DNA from: Anaerofilum hominis
GTDB lineage: Bacteria > Bacillota > Clostridia > Oscillospirales > Ruminococcaceae
Assembly (NCBI RefSeq): GCF_014287275.1
Contig: NZ_JACONZ010000001.1
Location: 868,001-932,000 of the forward strand
Reading direction: 5' to 3'
DNA: 64,000 bases
The notes below the pieces were generated by a model. It made no database searches. It worked only from the letters and a program-made list of their open reading frames with translations, and was not told where the DNA came from. Positions 43,308-52,354 of the stretch are shown here, in pieces (the stretch's first letter is position 1; every line of letters begins with the position of its first letter). Position numbers and translations under genes: made by a program.

Positions 43308-44429
43308 ATGAAATACTGTAAAAAATGCACCATGCCGGACACCCGGCCCGGCATCACTTTTGACGCCGAGGGCGTCTGCTCTGCCTGCCGCCATTACGAG
43401 CACCGCAAAGACGTGGACTGGGACGCCCGCTGGAAAGAGTTCGAGGCCATGTGCGACAAGTACCGCGGCTGCAACGGCCCCGGCGGCTATGACTGCGCGG
43501 TGGCTGTCTCGGGCGGTAAGGACAGCCATTTCCAGGTGTATATCCTCAAAGAGGTCATGCACATGAACCCCATCCTCTTCAGCGTGGAGGATAATTTCCC
43601 CATGACCGAGGCGGGCAAGCACAACCTGAAAAACATCAGCGAGGCTTTTGGCTGTACCATCATCAGCTGCAAACCCAATATCCGCGCCCAGAAAAAACTG
43701 ATGCGGGTGTTTTTTGAAAAGTACGGCAAGCCGACCTGGTATGTGGACCGGCTGATCTACACGTTCCCGCTGCACATGGCGGCCAAGTTCAACACGCCTT
43801 TCCTCTGCTACGGCGAGAACGTCTCGTTTGAGTACGGCGGCAGCGCGGACGAGGAGACCTATTCCGCCAAGGGGCAGATCGAAAACGGCGTTGCGGTCGG
43901 GTTCCCCAAGGAGGAGCTGCTCAGCTACGGCGTCAGCGAGAACGACCTCATCCTCACCGAGGCCCCCTCCGCCGAGGAGCTGGACCGGCTGGACCCTTTC
44001 TATATGAGCTATTTTCTGCCCTGGAACAGCCTGAAAAACTATCAGATCGCCCGGGAACACGGCTTCCATGACCTGACGCACGAGTGGGACCGCACCCATC
44101 ACGCCGAGAATTTCGATCAGATCGACAGCCGCGCTTACCTGGTGCACAGCTGGCTCAAATACCCGAAATTCGGCCATGCGGCCGCCACCGATTACACGGC
44201 CCGCTATATCCGTTACGGGCTGATGACCCGCGAAGAGGCCATCCCCGTCATCAAGCAGCGGGACGGCGCGCTGGACCCGCTCTGTGTGCGGGATTTCTGC
44301 GCGTTCTGCGGCTACAGCGAGAGCGAGTTTTGGGCCATCCTGGACAAGTTCTATAACACCGACCTCTTTTATAAGGACGAATACGGCCGCTGGGTGCTGA
44401 AAGAGCCGATCTGGGAAGAGGAAAAGTAA
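43308..44429 (+). CDS. N-acetyl sugar amidotransferase (PseA/WbpG family)
   Basis: 373 residues. The N-terminus carries two CxxC pairs (Cys4, Cys7, Cys24, Cys27), followed by the ATP-pyrophosphatase loop SGGKDS (68-73) and SVEDNFPMTEAGKHNL. More cysteines lie near the C-terminus (CVRDFCAFCGYSE). The family converts an N-acetyl group of a sugar to an acetamidino group, as PseA does on CMP-pseudaminic acid and WbpG on O-antigen sugars. The nonulosonate operon ends about 21 kb away and begins 9 kb away, so this enzyme may tailor its product. No HisH/HisF-type ammonia-supplying partner is adjacent. Monocistronic, with its own promoter and terminator. Confidence 0.9.
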   Translation: MKYCKKCTMPDTRPGITFDAEGVCSACRHYEHRKDVDWDARWKEFEAMCDKYRGCNGPGGYDCAVAVSGGKDSHFQVYILKEVMHMNPILFSVEDNFPMTEAGKHNLKNISEAFGCTIISCKPNIRAQKKLMRVFFEKYGKPTWYVDRLIYTFPLHMAAKFNTPFLCYGENVSFEYGGSADEETYSAKGQIENGVAVGFPKEELLSYGVSENDLILTEAPSAEELDRLDPFYMSYFLPWNSLKNYQIAREHGFHDLTHEWDRTHHAENFDQIDSRAYLVHSWLKYPKFGHAAATDYTARYIRYGLMTREEAIPVIKQRDGALDPLCVRDFCAFCGYSESEFWAILDKFYNTDLFYKDEYGRWVLKEPIWEEEK

Positions 44430-44466
44430 GGCTTCGGGCTTTTCTGTCCGGGCAAAAACAGACATG

Positions 44467-44520
44467 AAAAAGCGCGTCCCGCAGCTGGTCTCAAGACCAG
44501 CCGAGGGACGCGCTTTTTTT
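44467..44520 (+). terminator. Strong terminator after the amidotransferase gene
   Basis: An AAAAAGCGCGTCCC/GGGACGCGCTTTTTTT stem enclosing a second perfect hairpin, GCTGGTCT-CA-AGACCAGC. Confidence 0.85.
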
Positions 44521-44572
44521 CTCTTTCACTGGGATCCGCCGCCAAAAAGCGGGGGGCAGGAACGTCTCCCCC

Positions 44573-45040
44573 TCAGGGGTGGACCTTTGCCGACAGGCGC
44601 TCCACGTCCAGCCGGATGACCGCCACTGTCCCGGCCTCAGCGCCGCTGAAGCAAAAGTCCCGCCCCGTCTGGTGGCGCATCAGCAGGGTCAGGGCGCGGC
44701 ACTTTTCCGCCGGGTCCTGCACCAGAAACGCCCGCCCGCAGCCCACAACGCTTTTAAAGGCGTAGCCGTAACCGCAGGGGCGCTCTGCCTCCAGCAGTCG
44801 GTGGCCGCAGTCCATCTCAAAGGCCACCCGCGGGTCCGCCGCCAGCGCGCGCAGCTTGCGACCCTCCGCGGCGCTGTGAAAATAGAGGGTCAGCCGCCCT
44901 CCGCCCGCCTCATAGCCGAAATTCAGCGGCACGATATAAAGCCCCTCTTCATCCTGCAGCGCCAGCCTGCAGACCCTGCAGTCCTCCACGATCTTTAAAA
45001 TGCCGTCAAACTCCTTTACTTCCCGGTCTTCCCTGCGCAT
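44573..45040 (-). CDS. Pyridoxamine 5'-phosphate oxidase-like flavin protein
   Basis: 155 residues from the ATG at 45040 (GAGAGG upstream; longer frames have no matching N-terminus). It matches the small FMN-binding split-barrel family (NimA-like): GILKIVEDCRVCRLALQDEEG, YIVPLNFGYE, LYFHSAAEGRKLRALAADPRVAFEMD and FKSVVGCGRAFLV. Members reduce nitro compounds or sense stress; a true role is unknown. A single gene with no evident operon. Confidence 0.88.
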   Translation of the reverse strand: MRREDREVKEFDGILKIVEDCRVCRLALQDEEGLYIVPLNFGYEAGGGRLTLYFHSAAEGRKLRALAADPRVAFEMDCGHRLLEAERPCGYGYAFKSVVGCGRAFLVQDPAEKCRALTLLMRHQTGRDFCFSGAEAGTVAVIRLDVERLSAKVHP

Positions 45041-45438
45041 GCGCCGGCCCTCTCTTTCCGCCGGGGCGGCGTTGCGGCCCCGGCCTTTCTGCGGACATTT
45101 TTTCAAAGCGCCTCCCCTGCCGCGCGGGCGGCGGGGAAAGCCCGGGTGCGGCCCGGCCTCAGACAAAAAGCGCGTCCGACGCCCCGGGATGCTGTTTTCT
45201 ATTCCAAAACGCGGTGCGGCGGCAGCCCCGCGGCGCGGCGTCCGGCGGCGCTCCGGCCCCGCGGCCCCGCGCTCCACAGGCCCGCTCGCCGCGGCCTGTC
45301 TTCCGTTTCCTCTGTCGTCCCTGAAAAGCGCCAAAATGGAGCGGGGCGGAACAGACCGGCCCGCGCTGTCTTTGCTCTTATTATACCGCTGCGCGCCCAC
45401 ACGGGCAAGGCTTGCCGCGCGCCTTTGCATTTTGTCGA
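45041..45438. other. Gene-free interval upstream of sppA
   Basis: GC-rich spacer between divergent genes. Only low-complexity frames are seen until the sppA promoter. Confidence 0.4.
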
Positions 45439-45467
45439 TTGCGCTTTTGGCTGCGGCCCGGTATAAT
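45439..45467 (+). promoter_or_regulatory. Promoter of sppA
   Basis: TTGCGC (45439-45444), 17 bases and TATAAT (45462-45467), about 50 bp upstream of the start. Confidence 0.55.
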
Positions 45468-45518
45468 GGGAATGGAACAAAATTTTCCAGCCTGCGGGCT
45501 GGAACGAGGTGAAAGCAA

Positions 45519-46475
45519 GTGACGAAAAAACAGACCTGGGGCGTCGTCATCGCGGCGATAGCGCTGGTGCTGGTGGGGCTGTTCGGCACCTTCACGGCAG
45601 CGGTGCTGCGGGAGATAGAGTCCTCGGCGGCGGGTTATCTGCCCGCCTACGACAGCTTTGCGGTCGTCAGCGTGGTGGGCACCATCCAGAACACCAGCGG
45701 CGACGAGCTGGGGCTCAACCAGCCCAGCTACCACCACAACGCCACGCTGAACTATGTCCGCAATCTGCAATACGACCGTTCCAACAAGGGGATCTTTCTC
45801 TATTTTGACACCGGCGGGGGCGGGGTGTACGAGTCGGACGAACTGTACCGCGCCCTGATGGAGTACAAGGAGGCCACCGGCCGACCCATCCATGCCTTTT
45901 TCGGCCCCACGGCGGCCAGCGGCGGTTATTACATCGCCATGGCGGCGGACCACATCTCCGCCGACCGCAACACCACCACCGGCTCCATCGGGGTCATCAT
46001 GAGCTACACCAACGTCAAGGGTCTCTATGAAAAGCTTGGCCTTGAGTCGGTCTATATCACCAGCGGCCGCAACAAGTCGATGGGGGCGGGCGACCTGGAC
46101 CTCACCGACGAGCAGCGCGCCATCTACCAGAGCGTGGTGGACGAGGCCTACGACCAGTTTGTAGGCATTGTCTGCGAGGGCAGGGAGATGTCCGAGCCGG
46201 CGGTGCGCAAACTGGCGGACGGGCGCATCTACACCGCAAAGCAGGCGCTGGAAAACGGCCTGATCGATGAGATCACCACGCTGGACGAGGCGCTGGACGC
46301 CTTTCGCCGGGAGACGGGCGCTTCTCCCTATTACACTGATTTTTCGGATACCACCATCTTTGACCGCCTGCTGGGCGCGGTGGCCTCCATTCTGCCCAAA
46401 AGCGACAGCCAGGTGCTGAAAGAGCTTGCGGAAGCCGACAAAAGCGGGGTGCCGATGTATGTATACGCAGGCTGA
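45519..46475 (+). CDS. sppA: Signal peptide peptidase SppA (short form)
   Basis: A 318-residue S49 serine protease anchored by one N-terminal helix (about 7-29), active site outside. Catalytic Ser134 is in TAASGGYYIAMAAD and the general-base Lys186 in TSGRNKSMG. It clears leftover signal peptides and damaged membrane proteins. The start is a GTG with GAGGTGAAAG upstream. The RDD gene overlaps its 3' end by 17 bases, so the two are cotranscribed. Confidence 0.92.
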   Translation: MTKKQTWGVVIAAIALVLVGLFGTFTAAVLREIESSAAGYLPAYDSFAVVSVVGTIQNTSGDELGLNQPSYHHNATLNYVRNLQYDRSNKGIFLYFDTGGGGVYESDELYRALMEYKEATGRPIHAFFGPTAASGGYYIAMAADHISADRNTTTGSIGVIMSYTNVKGLYEKLGLESVYITSGRNKSMGAGDLDLTDEQRAIYQSVVDEAYDQFVGIVCEGREMSEPAVRKLADGRIYTAKQALENGLIDEITTLDEALDAFRRETGASPYYTDFSDTTIFDRLLGAVASILPKSDSQVLKELAEADKSGVPMYVYAG

Positions 46476-47298
46476 TCCCGTCTTTGCCGGGTTCTGGCGG
46501 CGCGCCGCCGCCTTTTTGATCGATCTGGCGCTGGCGCTTCTGCTCTCCGTCCCGCTGCGTCTGCTGCTGGCTTTTCTGGGCATTTTCGGCATCGGCCGCC
46601 AGCCGGTCTTTTTCCACTACACTCCCGCCGACCTGCTGCTGACGGGGGCGGTGATATTGTATTTCTGCGTCTTTGAGGGGGCGCTGGGCACCACGCCGGG
46701 CAAAAGGATGCTGCGCATGCGGGTGGTCTGCACCCGCACCGGCTACCTGGGCTGGAAAGACGCGATCTACCGCGAGACGGTGGGCCGCTTTCTCAACAGC
46801 CTGCTTTTCATCGGCTATCTGATGGCCGGGGCGGACCGGGAAAAGCGCACCTGGGCGGACCGCCTGTGCGATACCCGCGTGCTCCTGCTGCCCAAAAAGG
46901 GCGCCCCCGCAACAGGCGGCGCGGCGCAGACGGCCCCGGCCGGTCTTTCTGCCGCCCCGCCCGTCCCCCCGCCGCCCGCGCCTGTGCCTGCCGCCCCTCT
47001 ACGCGAGGGCTACGGCGACCTTTCGGCGCCCAGCGTCCCGCAGCCGGAGGGCCCCGAGGACGGGACGGACGCCGTCCCGCCCTCCCCTGTCCCTGATCCC
47101 GCGCCTGCGGACAGCCCGCAGGACAGCGCGGAACAGGGGGATGCCTGCGCGTCTTCCGCGCCCGTCTGGCCGCCGCAGAGCGCGCCGCCCAGCGGCGTGT
47201 TGGCCGAGACGCCCGCGCCCCGGATCCCGCCGGCGGCGTTCCCCCCGCCGGAGCACATCGAGGGCTTTTCCACCCCATCCATCGACGGCCTGTCCTGA
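46459..47298 (+). CDS. RDD family membrane protein with proline-rich tail
   Basis: 279 residues. The RDD domain (about 1-145) has three membrane helices with FWRRAAAFLIDLALALLLS (Arg and Asp of the name), GTTPGKRMLRMRVV and the charged REKRTWADRLCDTRVL. The remaining 130 residues are a Pro/Ala/Asp/Glu-rich cytoplasmic tail of low complexity. Function is unknown; RDD proteins are linked to transport or stress. The start inside the end of sppA indicates translational coupling. Confidence 0.85.
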   Translation: MYTQADPVFAGFWRRAAAFLIDLALALLLSVPLRLLLAFLGIFGIGRQPVFFHYTPADLLLTGAVILYFCVFEGALGTTPGKRMLRMRVVCTRTGYLGWKDAIYRETVGRFLNSLLFIGYLMAGADREKRTWADRLCDTRVLLLPKKGAPATGGAAQTAPAGLSAAPPVPPPPAPVPAAPLREGYGDLSAPSVPQPEGPEDGTDAVPPSPVPDPAPADSPQDSAEQGDACASSAPVWPPQSAPPSGVLAETPAPRIPPAAFPPPEHIEGFSTPSIDGLS

Positions 47299-47398
47299 GC
47301 TGCCGCCCTGGGTCAACGCTGAAAGCCGCTTTGATTTTGTGCAATTTTGCCAATCAAAACGCGGTTTTTTCTGCAAAAGTTTGACTGTTTTTCCCCGG

Positions 47399-47426
47399 TT
47401 GACAATGCCCTGCCCCGGTGTATAAT
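47399..47426 (+). promoter_or_regulatory. Promoter of the met operon
   Basis: TTGACA (47399-47404), 16 bases and TATAAT (47421-47426). Confidence 0.75.
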
Positions 47427-47432
47427 GAAATC

Positions 47433-47727
47433 ACAACCAAACAGCCAAAGGCGCAGATGAGAAGAGTAAGCATCCGCCGCTTTCACAGAGAGCCCCCGAT
47501 CTGGTGCGAGAGGGCAAAGCGAACGACGCCGAACATGGTCTCGGAGCTGCGCGGGCGAGCCGAAAGGTTAGCCCGTGACGGGCCCACCCGTTACAGTGGC
47601 AGGCTATAAATGGCATTTGCCGGAGTAGCTGCAGAGGCCCGGGCGGCGCAAGCGCCGGGCGAACCAAGGTGGTACCGCGGGAGCATCAGCCCCCGTCCTT
47701 GAAGCGATTCAAGGACGGGGGCTTTTT
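47433..47727 (+). ncRNA. T-box leader with methionine specifier
   Basis: A tRNA-sensing leader that lets transcription proceed when uncharged tRNA binds. Stem I begins near 47453 (GCAG...GAGA) and closes with TCTC...CTGC near 47538. The S-turn AGTA-type segment is at about 47464. The specifier codon ATG (47535-47537) lies directly before the lower stem, as expected, and the distal GGTGCGAG loop is present. The T-box bulge AACCAAGGTGGTACCGCGG ends at 47680. The methionine ABC transporter follows. The AUG assignment fits that operon. Confidence 0.92.
47689..47727 (+). terminator. T-box terminator
   Basis: The perfect 15-bp stem GCCCCCGTCCTTGAA/TTCAAGGACGGGGGC with loop GCGA, then TTTTT. It competes with the antiterminator that contains the T-box sequence. 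Confidence 0.92.
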
Positions 47728-47822
47728 GTTGTCCCACGCGCAGGCTCCCGCCCTGTCCCCGGCTTTGCGGCGTTTGGCCGCGCGGCCCGGCGATTTTCAC
47801 AGCTTTTGAGGAGGCGCAGAGC

Positions 47823-48578
47823 ATGATCCAGATCGAAAACCTGACCAAGGTCTTTAAATCCGGCACCGACAGCGAGGTGACCGCGCTGCACAACGTCAGC
47901 TTCACCATTGAGGACGGCGATATCTTCGGCATCATCGGCATGAGCGGGGCGGGCAAGTCGACCCTGCTGCGCTGCCTCTCGATGCTCGAGCGCCCCACCA
48001 GCGGCCGCATCCTGCAGGACGGCGTCGACCTGGCCGCGCTGCGCGGCAGGGCGCTGATCGACGCGCACCGGCGCACCGGCGTGGTCTTTCAGGGCTATAA
48101 CCTGCTGATGCAGAAATCGGTGCGGCAGAACGTGGCCTTTCCCCTGCGGCTGGCGGGCGCAAAAAAAGCTGACGCCGACGCCCGGGTGGACGAACTGCTG
48201 GAACTGGTGGGCCTGGCGGACAAGGCGGACGCCTATCCGGCCCAACTCTCGGGCGGGCAGCGGCAGCGGGTGGCCATCGCCCGGGCACTGGCCACCCGCC
48301 CGGAGGTCCTGCTCTGTGACGAGCCCACCAGCGCCCTGGACCCCCTCACCACGGGGCAGGTGCTGGGGCTGCTGCGCAGCATCAACCGGAAGCTGGGGGT
48401 CACCATCGTCATCATCACCCACGAGATCAGCGTGGTGCGGTCCATCTGCAACAAAGTGGCGGTCATCGACGCCGCCCAGTTTGCCGAGGGCGGCCGCACG
48501 GACGAGATCTTCGACCGCCCCAAAAGCAGCATCACACGGCTGCTGCTGGGCACCGAGGGAGGGCTGAAACATGCTTGA
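47823..48578 (+). CDS. metN: Methionine ABC transporter ATP-binding protein without the regulatory domain
   Basis: A 251-residue ABC ATPase. Walker A GMSGAGKST, Q loop FQGYNLL, signature LSGGQRQRVAIARAL and Walker B LLCDEPTSALD. It powers methionine uptake with MetI and MetQ. Typical MetN is about 340 residues with a C-terminal NIL/ACT-like domain that binds methionine and shuts transport; this one ends after the ATPase domain (TEGGLKHA), so that feedback is absent. GAGGAGG precedes the start. It overlaps metI by 8 bases. Supply is controlled by the upstream T-box. Confidence 0.92.
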   Translation: MIQIENLTKVFKSGTDSEVTALHNVSFTIEDGDIFGIIGMSGAGKSTLLRCLSMLERPTSGRILQDGVDLAALRGRALIDAHRRTGVVFQGYNLLMQKSVRQNVAFPLRLAGAKKADADARVDELLELVGLADKADAYPAQLSGGQRQRVAIARALATRPEVLLCDEPTSALDPLTTGQVLGLLRSINRKLGVTIVIITHEISVVRSICNKVAVIDAAQFAEGGRTDEIFDRPKSSITRLLLGTEGGLKHA

Positions 48579-49242
48579 AACGATCATCGGGCTCAAAGAC
48601 GTACTGCTTCAGGGCCTTTTTGACACGCTGTATATGGTGTTCACCTCCACCCTGCTGGCCTATCTTGCCGGGCTGCCGCTGGGGGTGCTGCTCTACACCA
48701 CCGGCAAGGGCGGCATCCATGAAAACGCGCCGCTCAACCGGGCCCTGGGCTGGGTGGTGAACATCGGCCGCAGCATCCCTTTCATCATCCTCATCGTAGC
48801 CCTCATCCCCTTTACCCGGCTGGTGGTGGGCAAAGCCATCGGCCCCACAGCGGCGATCGTGCCGCTGGTGATCGGCTCGGCCCCGTTTGTGGCGCGGCTG
48901 GTGGAGCAGAGCCTGGAAGAGGTGGACGTCGGGGTCATCGAGGCCGCCCGCTGCATGGGCGCGACCCGGGGCCAGATCATCCTGCACGTGCTGCTGGGCG
49001 AATCGATCCCCAGCCTGGTGCGCGGGCTCTCCATCACCTCCATCACCCTCATCGGTTATTCCGCCATGGCCGGCGCCGTGGGCGCGGGCGGCCTGGGCGA
49101 TATCGCCATCCGCTACGGCTACTACCGCTACCAGTCCGACGTGATGCTGTTCACCCTGGTGCTGCTGGTGGTGCTGGTCTGTCTGATCCAGTTTGCCTTT
49201 GGCTTTGCCGCGAACCGCATCGATAAGAAAAACCGCTTTTAG
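48571..49242 (+). CDS. metI: Methionine ABC transporter permease
   Basis: A 223-residue inner-membrane permease with five predicted helices and the cytoplasmic coupling loop EAARCMGATRGQIILHVLLGESIP, which docks on MetN. The C-terminal GAVGAGGLGDIAIRYGYYRY is typical of MetI. Starts inside metN. A 620-bp gap separates it from metQ. Confidence 0.92.
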   Translation: MLETIIGLKDVLLQGLFDTLYMVFTSTLLAYLAGLPLGVLLYTTGKGGIHENAPLNRALGWVVNIGRSIPFIILIVALIPFTRLVVGKAIGPTAAIVPLVIGSAPFVARLVEQSLEEVDVGVIEAARCMGATRGQIILHVLLGESIPSLVRGLSITSITLIGYSAMAGAVGAGGLGDIAIRYGYYRYQSDVMLFTLVLLVVLVCLIQFAFGFAANRIDKKNRF

Positions 49243-49850
49243 GGCAAACGTCCCGGCGCGCAGGCGGGCAACCCCCCCCCGCTGCGCCCTGGCGAGCGAG
49301 CTCCGGGTCTCTGAAAAACCTCGGCCCGCAGGCGGGCAAAGCCGCTGCCGGACGGCCAGAGCGCTCCTCCAGAACCACCGGCGGGCGCACGCCGCTGCCC
49401 GGCCGGCGCTTTCAGCGGAGCGGATGCCCTCAGCCAAAGGACGGCGGGCCCGGTGCGCACGCCCGGACGGGGAGCGCGCGGAAAGCTCCGCTGCGGGAAA
49501 AGCATTCAAAAAGCGCAGGCGCAGCTCGCCTGGTCCCTTTCCACAAGGGGCTGAAAGCCTGCGCCCCGGCAAGGACTTTCAAGTGTTCGCCACATCGGGA
49601 CACGCGCAGAGGCTCCGGGCATCCGCCTTTGAGGCCCCCGCGGGCCTGAAACCAGATCTGCACCGGCGGGCAGAGAAAGGAGATCGGCGGAACGTCCGCG
49701 GACGCGCGGGCCCACGCTTCTCCCCCCTGTTCCGCCGCCGCTGCCGCGGCAGAGCGCAGCCGCCGCCCGGGGCCCCGGGCGGGACCCGCCTGCCTTTGCC
49801 TGCGGCGGGCAGAAGATAAAACGCACGACAAAAAAGAGAAGAGAGAAAGA
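49243..49850. other. Long gene-free interval between metI and metQ
   Basis: About 600 bp of GC-rich sequence inside an otherwise tight operon. Frames are open on both strands but Arg/Ala/Gly low-complexity, and none has a ribosome binding site or a family pattern. No clear terminator or promoter was seen. Confidence 0.45.
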
Positions 49851-49863
49851 GAGGAAACTCATC

Positions 49864-50745
49864 ATGAAAAAGAAATTCATCCCCCTGATCAGCGCCGCAC
49901 TGGCCCTGTCCCTCGCCCTCACCGGCTGCGGCGGCAGCGGCAGTTCCGCAGCGGGCAGTTCCGCCGCCGGTTCGTCCGCCGCGGGTCCATCCTCCGCGGC
50001 CGCCTCCAGCACAGCCGTCACCGCCACCCTGACGGTGGGCGCCTCCCCCTCTCCCCACGCCCAGATCTTGAACGATGTGATCGCGCCGCTGCTGGCCGCG
50101 CAGGGCATCGAGCTGGTGGTGCGGGAGTTTGACGACTACATCATCCCCAACACCGCCCTGGAGGCCGGCGAGCTGGACGCCAACTACTTCCAGCACACCC
50201 CGTATCTTGAGAACTTCAACGAGGAAAACGGCACGCATCTGGCAGTGGGCGCAGAGGTCCATTTTGAGACGATGGCCCTCTATCCGGGCAAAACGGCCTC
50301 GCTGGACGTCCTTGCTGACGGCGCTTCGATCGCCATCCCCAACGACACCACCAACGAGGCCAGGGCCCTGCAGCTGCTTGCCGCCCAGGGACTGATCACC
50401 CTCAAAGAGGGGGTCGGCCTGGAGGCCACCCCGAACGATGTGGTCGAGAACCCCAAAAACCTGAAGTTTGAAGAGGTGGTGGCGGCCCAGATCCCCAACC
50501 TGCTGGCCGACGTGGACCTGGGCATCGCCAACGGCAACTATGCCCTGGGCGCGGGCATCGCCGGCACCGCCATTGCCAAGGAGGGTGCGGACAGCGAGGC
50601 GGCCCAGACCTATCCCAATGTACTGGCCATCCGGGAGGGAGACGAGCGCCCCGAGCTGAAAGCGCTGATCGAGGCCATGACCAGCCCCGAGGTAAAGGCG
50701 TATATCGAAGAGACCTACGAGGGCACCGTGATCGCGGTATTCTGA
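49864..50745 (+). CDS. metQ: Methionine-binding lipoprotein
   Basis: A 293-residue NlpA/MetQ-family lipoprotein. Signal peptide with lipobox ALTGC (Cys22), a Gly/Ser/Ala linker, then the solute-binding domain: VGASPSPHAQILNDV, VVREFDDYIIPNTALEAGELDANYFQHTPYL and ANGNYALGAG. It captures methionine outside the membrane for MetNI. GAGGAAACTC precedes the start. Placed last in the T-box operon after a long gap; a terminator follows. Confidence 0.94.
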   Translation: MKKKFIPLISAALALSLALTGCGGSGSSAAGSSAAGSSAAGPSSAAASSTAVTATLTVGASPSPHAQILNDVIAPLLAAQGIELVVREFDDYIIPNTALEAGELDANYFQHTPYLENFNEENGTHLAVGAEVHFETMALYPGKTASLDVLADGASIAIPNDTTNEARALQLLAAQGLITLKEGVGLEATPNDVVENPKNLKFEEVVAAQIPNLLADVDLGIANGNYALGAGIAGTAIAKEGADSEAAQTYPNVLAIREGDERPELKALIEAMTSPEVKAYIEETYEGTVIAVF

Positions 50746-50779
50746 CTTTTCCCTCCCCGCCCCCACGCCGGGCGGGGAT

Positions 50780-50822
50780 GCAGGGGCGGCGGGAGAGCTT
50801 CTCCCGCCGCCCCTGTTCGTTT
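50780..50822 (+). terminator. Terminator of the met operon
   Basis: A GCAGGGGCGGCGGGAGA/TCTCCCGCCGCCCCTG stem with a 3-base loop, followed by TTCGTTT. Confidence 0.75.
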
Positions 50823-51030
50823 GACCCGCATTTCCAGGGCAGTCCCCGCCGCCCCCACTTCGCTGAAAAAGGCGTTTTCACCGCCGCGCCGCGCCCGTCC
50901 GCGGGCCCGGACTGCCTTTTTCACGGCGCGCCCGGACACCGCGGCAAACGAGCGGCAGCCTGCACATGCTGTCCTCCCTGCCACGCTAATCTGTCCCCCT
51001 TGCCGGGCCCCCGGATATCTGCGTTCTTTG

Positions 51031-51070
51031 CCCGCCGGACGGCCTGGCGGCAGGCAGGCCGTCCGGCGGG
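51031..51070. repeat. 15-bp perfect inverted repeat
   Basis: CCCGCCGGACGGCCT and its exact complement around a 10-base loop, with no T run, in the spacer before the PAP2 gene. Function unknown; it could be an operator or a stable RNA hairpin. Confidence 0.6.
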
Positions 51071-51156
51071 AAGATGCCTGCAGTGTGGGGACCGCCCATG
51101 ATCTGTCCGGAGCGGCCTTTTTCCGCGGCGGGGCTGCCGGGTAGGAAAGCCATTTC

Positions 51157-51185
51157 TCGACACCCGCATAAAAATGTGGTACACT
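51157..51185 (+). promoter_or_regulatory. Promoter of the PAP2 gene
   Basis: TCGACA (51157-51162), 17 bases and TACACT (51180-51185). Confidence 0.5.
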
Positions 51186-51294
51186 GTGTCCTGCCGGGGG
51201 TCCGCCTTTCCCTCTGCGCGCAGGCGCGGAGAAGGGCGGCTGAAAAGCACCTCCGTATGCTGGGCTGCTGGCCCCGAAAGGGTTTGACACACAA

Positions 51295-52221
51295 GTGAAT
51301 TTGAAAAAAAATCAAAAATTTCTGTTGGCGGCACTCGGTCTGGCTGCCGCACTGCTGCTGGCTGCGGCGGCTTTTTATGACCTCGCCATCGACCAGGCGC
51401 TTTATGCCCCTCACAACCCCTTTGGCATCGTGCTGGAGGCGTTCTGCTACTGGCCGCTCTACCTGCCCTTTGTGCTGCTCGGCGCGGTATGGACCTTTCT
51501 CTATCGGGACAATCCCTCGCGCCACGTGCTGGGAGAGGTGTTGGTGATCGCGGTTTTCTATGTGCTGTTCACCCAGTCGCTGCCCAATCTGGCCCGGCGC
51601 GGCCTGCTGCCGCTGTCCGGCACGGCGCTCACGCTGGGGGCGGTGGTGCTGACTTTCGCGGCCACCGTGGCGGCCATCAGCCTGGCCAGCCGCTGCAGCC
51701 GGGCCGCGCTAATCCGGCTCGACTTTCTGGCCAAGCTGGGTATCGTGCTCTGTCTGGCCGACAATGTGGTCATCAATCTGCTGAAAATGCTGTGGAGCCG
51801 CATGCGGTTCGACGACATGGCTGCTGCGGGTGATTTTTCCGCCTTTACCCCCTGGTACCGCTGGGGCGCGGTGGCGGGCAACACCAGTTTCCCCTCCGGG
51901 CACACGGCCGCCGCCTGCGGCGTGCTGGTGCTGCTGGCCCTGCCCGCCCTGTTTGACTGGTGGAAAGGCAAGGAACTTGCCCTCACCGCCGGCTGTTACG
52001 GGTACATCGCGCTCACCGCGCTCTCACGGCTCATCATGGGGCGGCATTACCTGTCCGATACCGTGGCCGCTGCGGTGATCATGACCCTGCTTTATCTGGC
52101 CATCACCCACACGCGGCGCTGCCGCCGCGGGCTGGAAAGCGCCCTGTCCCGTGCCCGCACAGCGGACGCCCCGGCAGAGGAGGCGGACGGTGCCTCAGAG
52201 GAAAGCCCCGGGGACGAATGA
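51295..52221 (+). CDS. PAP2 family membrane phosphatase
   Basis: 308 residues with about seven membrane helices. The acid-phosphatase motifs are KMLWSRMRF (motif 1; the usual proline is Met), NTSFPSGHTAA (motif 2) and SRLIMGRHYLSDT (motif 3). It acts on lipid phosphates or undecaprenyl diphosphate at the outer face. The C-terminal 40 residues are charged and cytoplasmic (SRARTADAPAEEADGASEE). The start is a GTG with a weak ribosome binding site. Confidence 0.85.
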   Translation: MNLKKNQKFLLAALGLAAALLLAAAAFYDLAIDQALYAPHNPFGIVLEAFCYWPLYLPFVLLGAVWTFLYRDNPSRHVLGEVLVIAVFYVLFTQSLPNLARRGLLPLSGTALTLGAVVLTFAATVAAISLASRCSRAALIRLDFLAKLGIVLCLADNVVINLLKMLWSRMRFDDMAAAGDFSAFTPWYRWGAVAGNTSFPSGHTAAACGVLVLLALPALFDWWKGKELALTAGCYGYIALTALSRLIMGRHYLSDTVAAAVIMTLLYLAITHTRRCRRGLESALSRARTADAPAEEADGASEESPGDE

Positions 52222-52354
52222 CAGCTTCCGCAGCCGCGGCACAGCTTCGCCGCCCCGCTCTGCGCAGCGGGTAAGCGCCTCCCGCTCTGGGGCCTCGCCG
52301 CTGGCTGCGCTTCCACCCGATTCCGCGCAGGCGACTTTTTCGTCAGTATCGCGC

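Noticed and set aside
47689-47727. Ordinary terminator of the RDD gene
   Set aside because: It lies after a full T-box sequence and directly upstream of metN, so it is the regulated T-box terminator.
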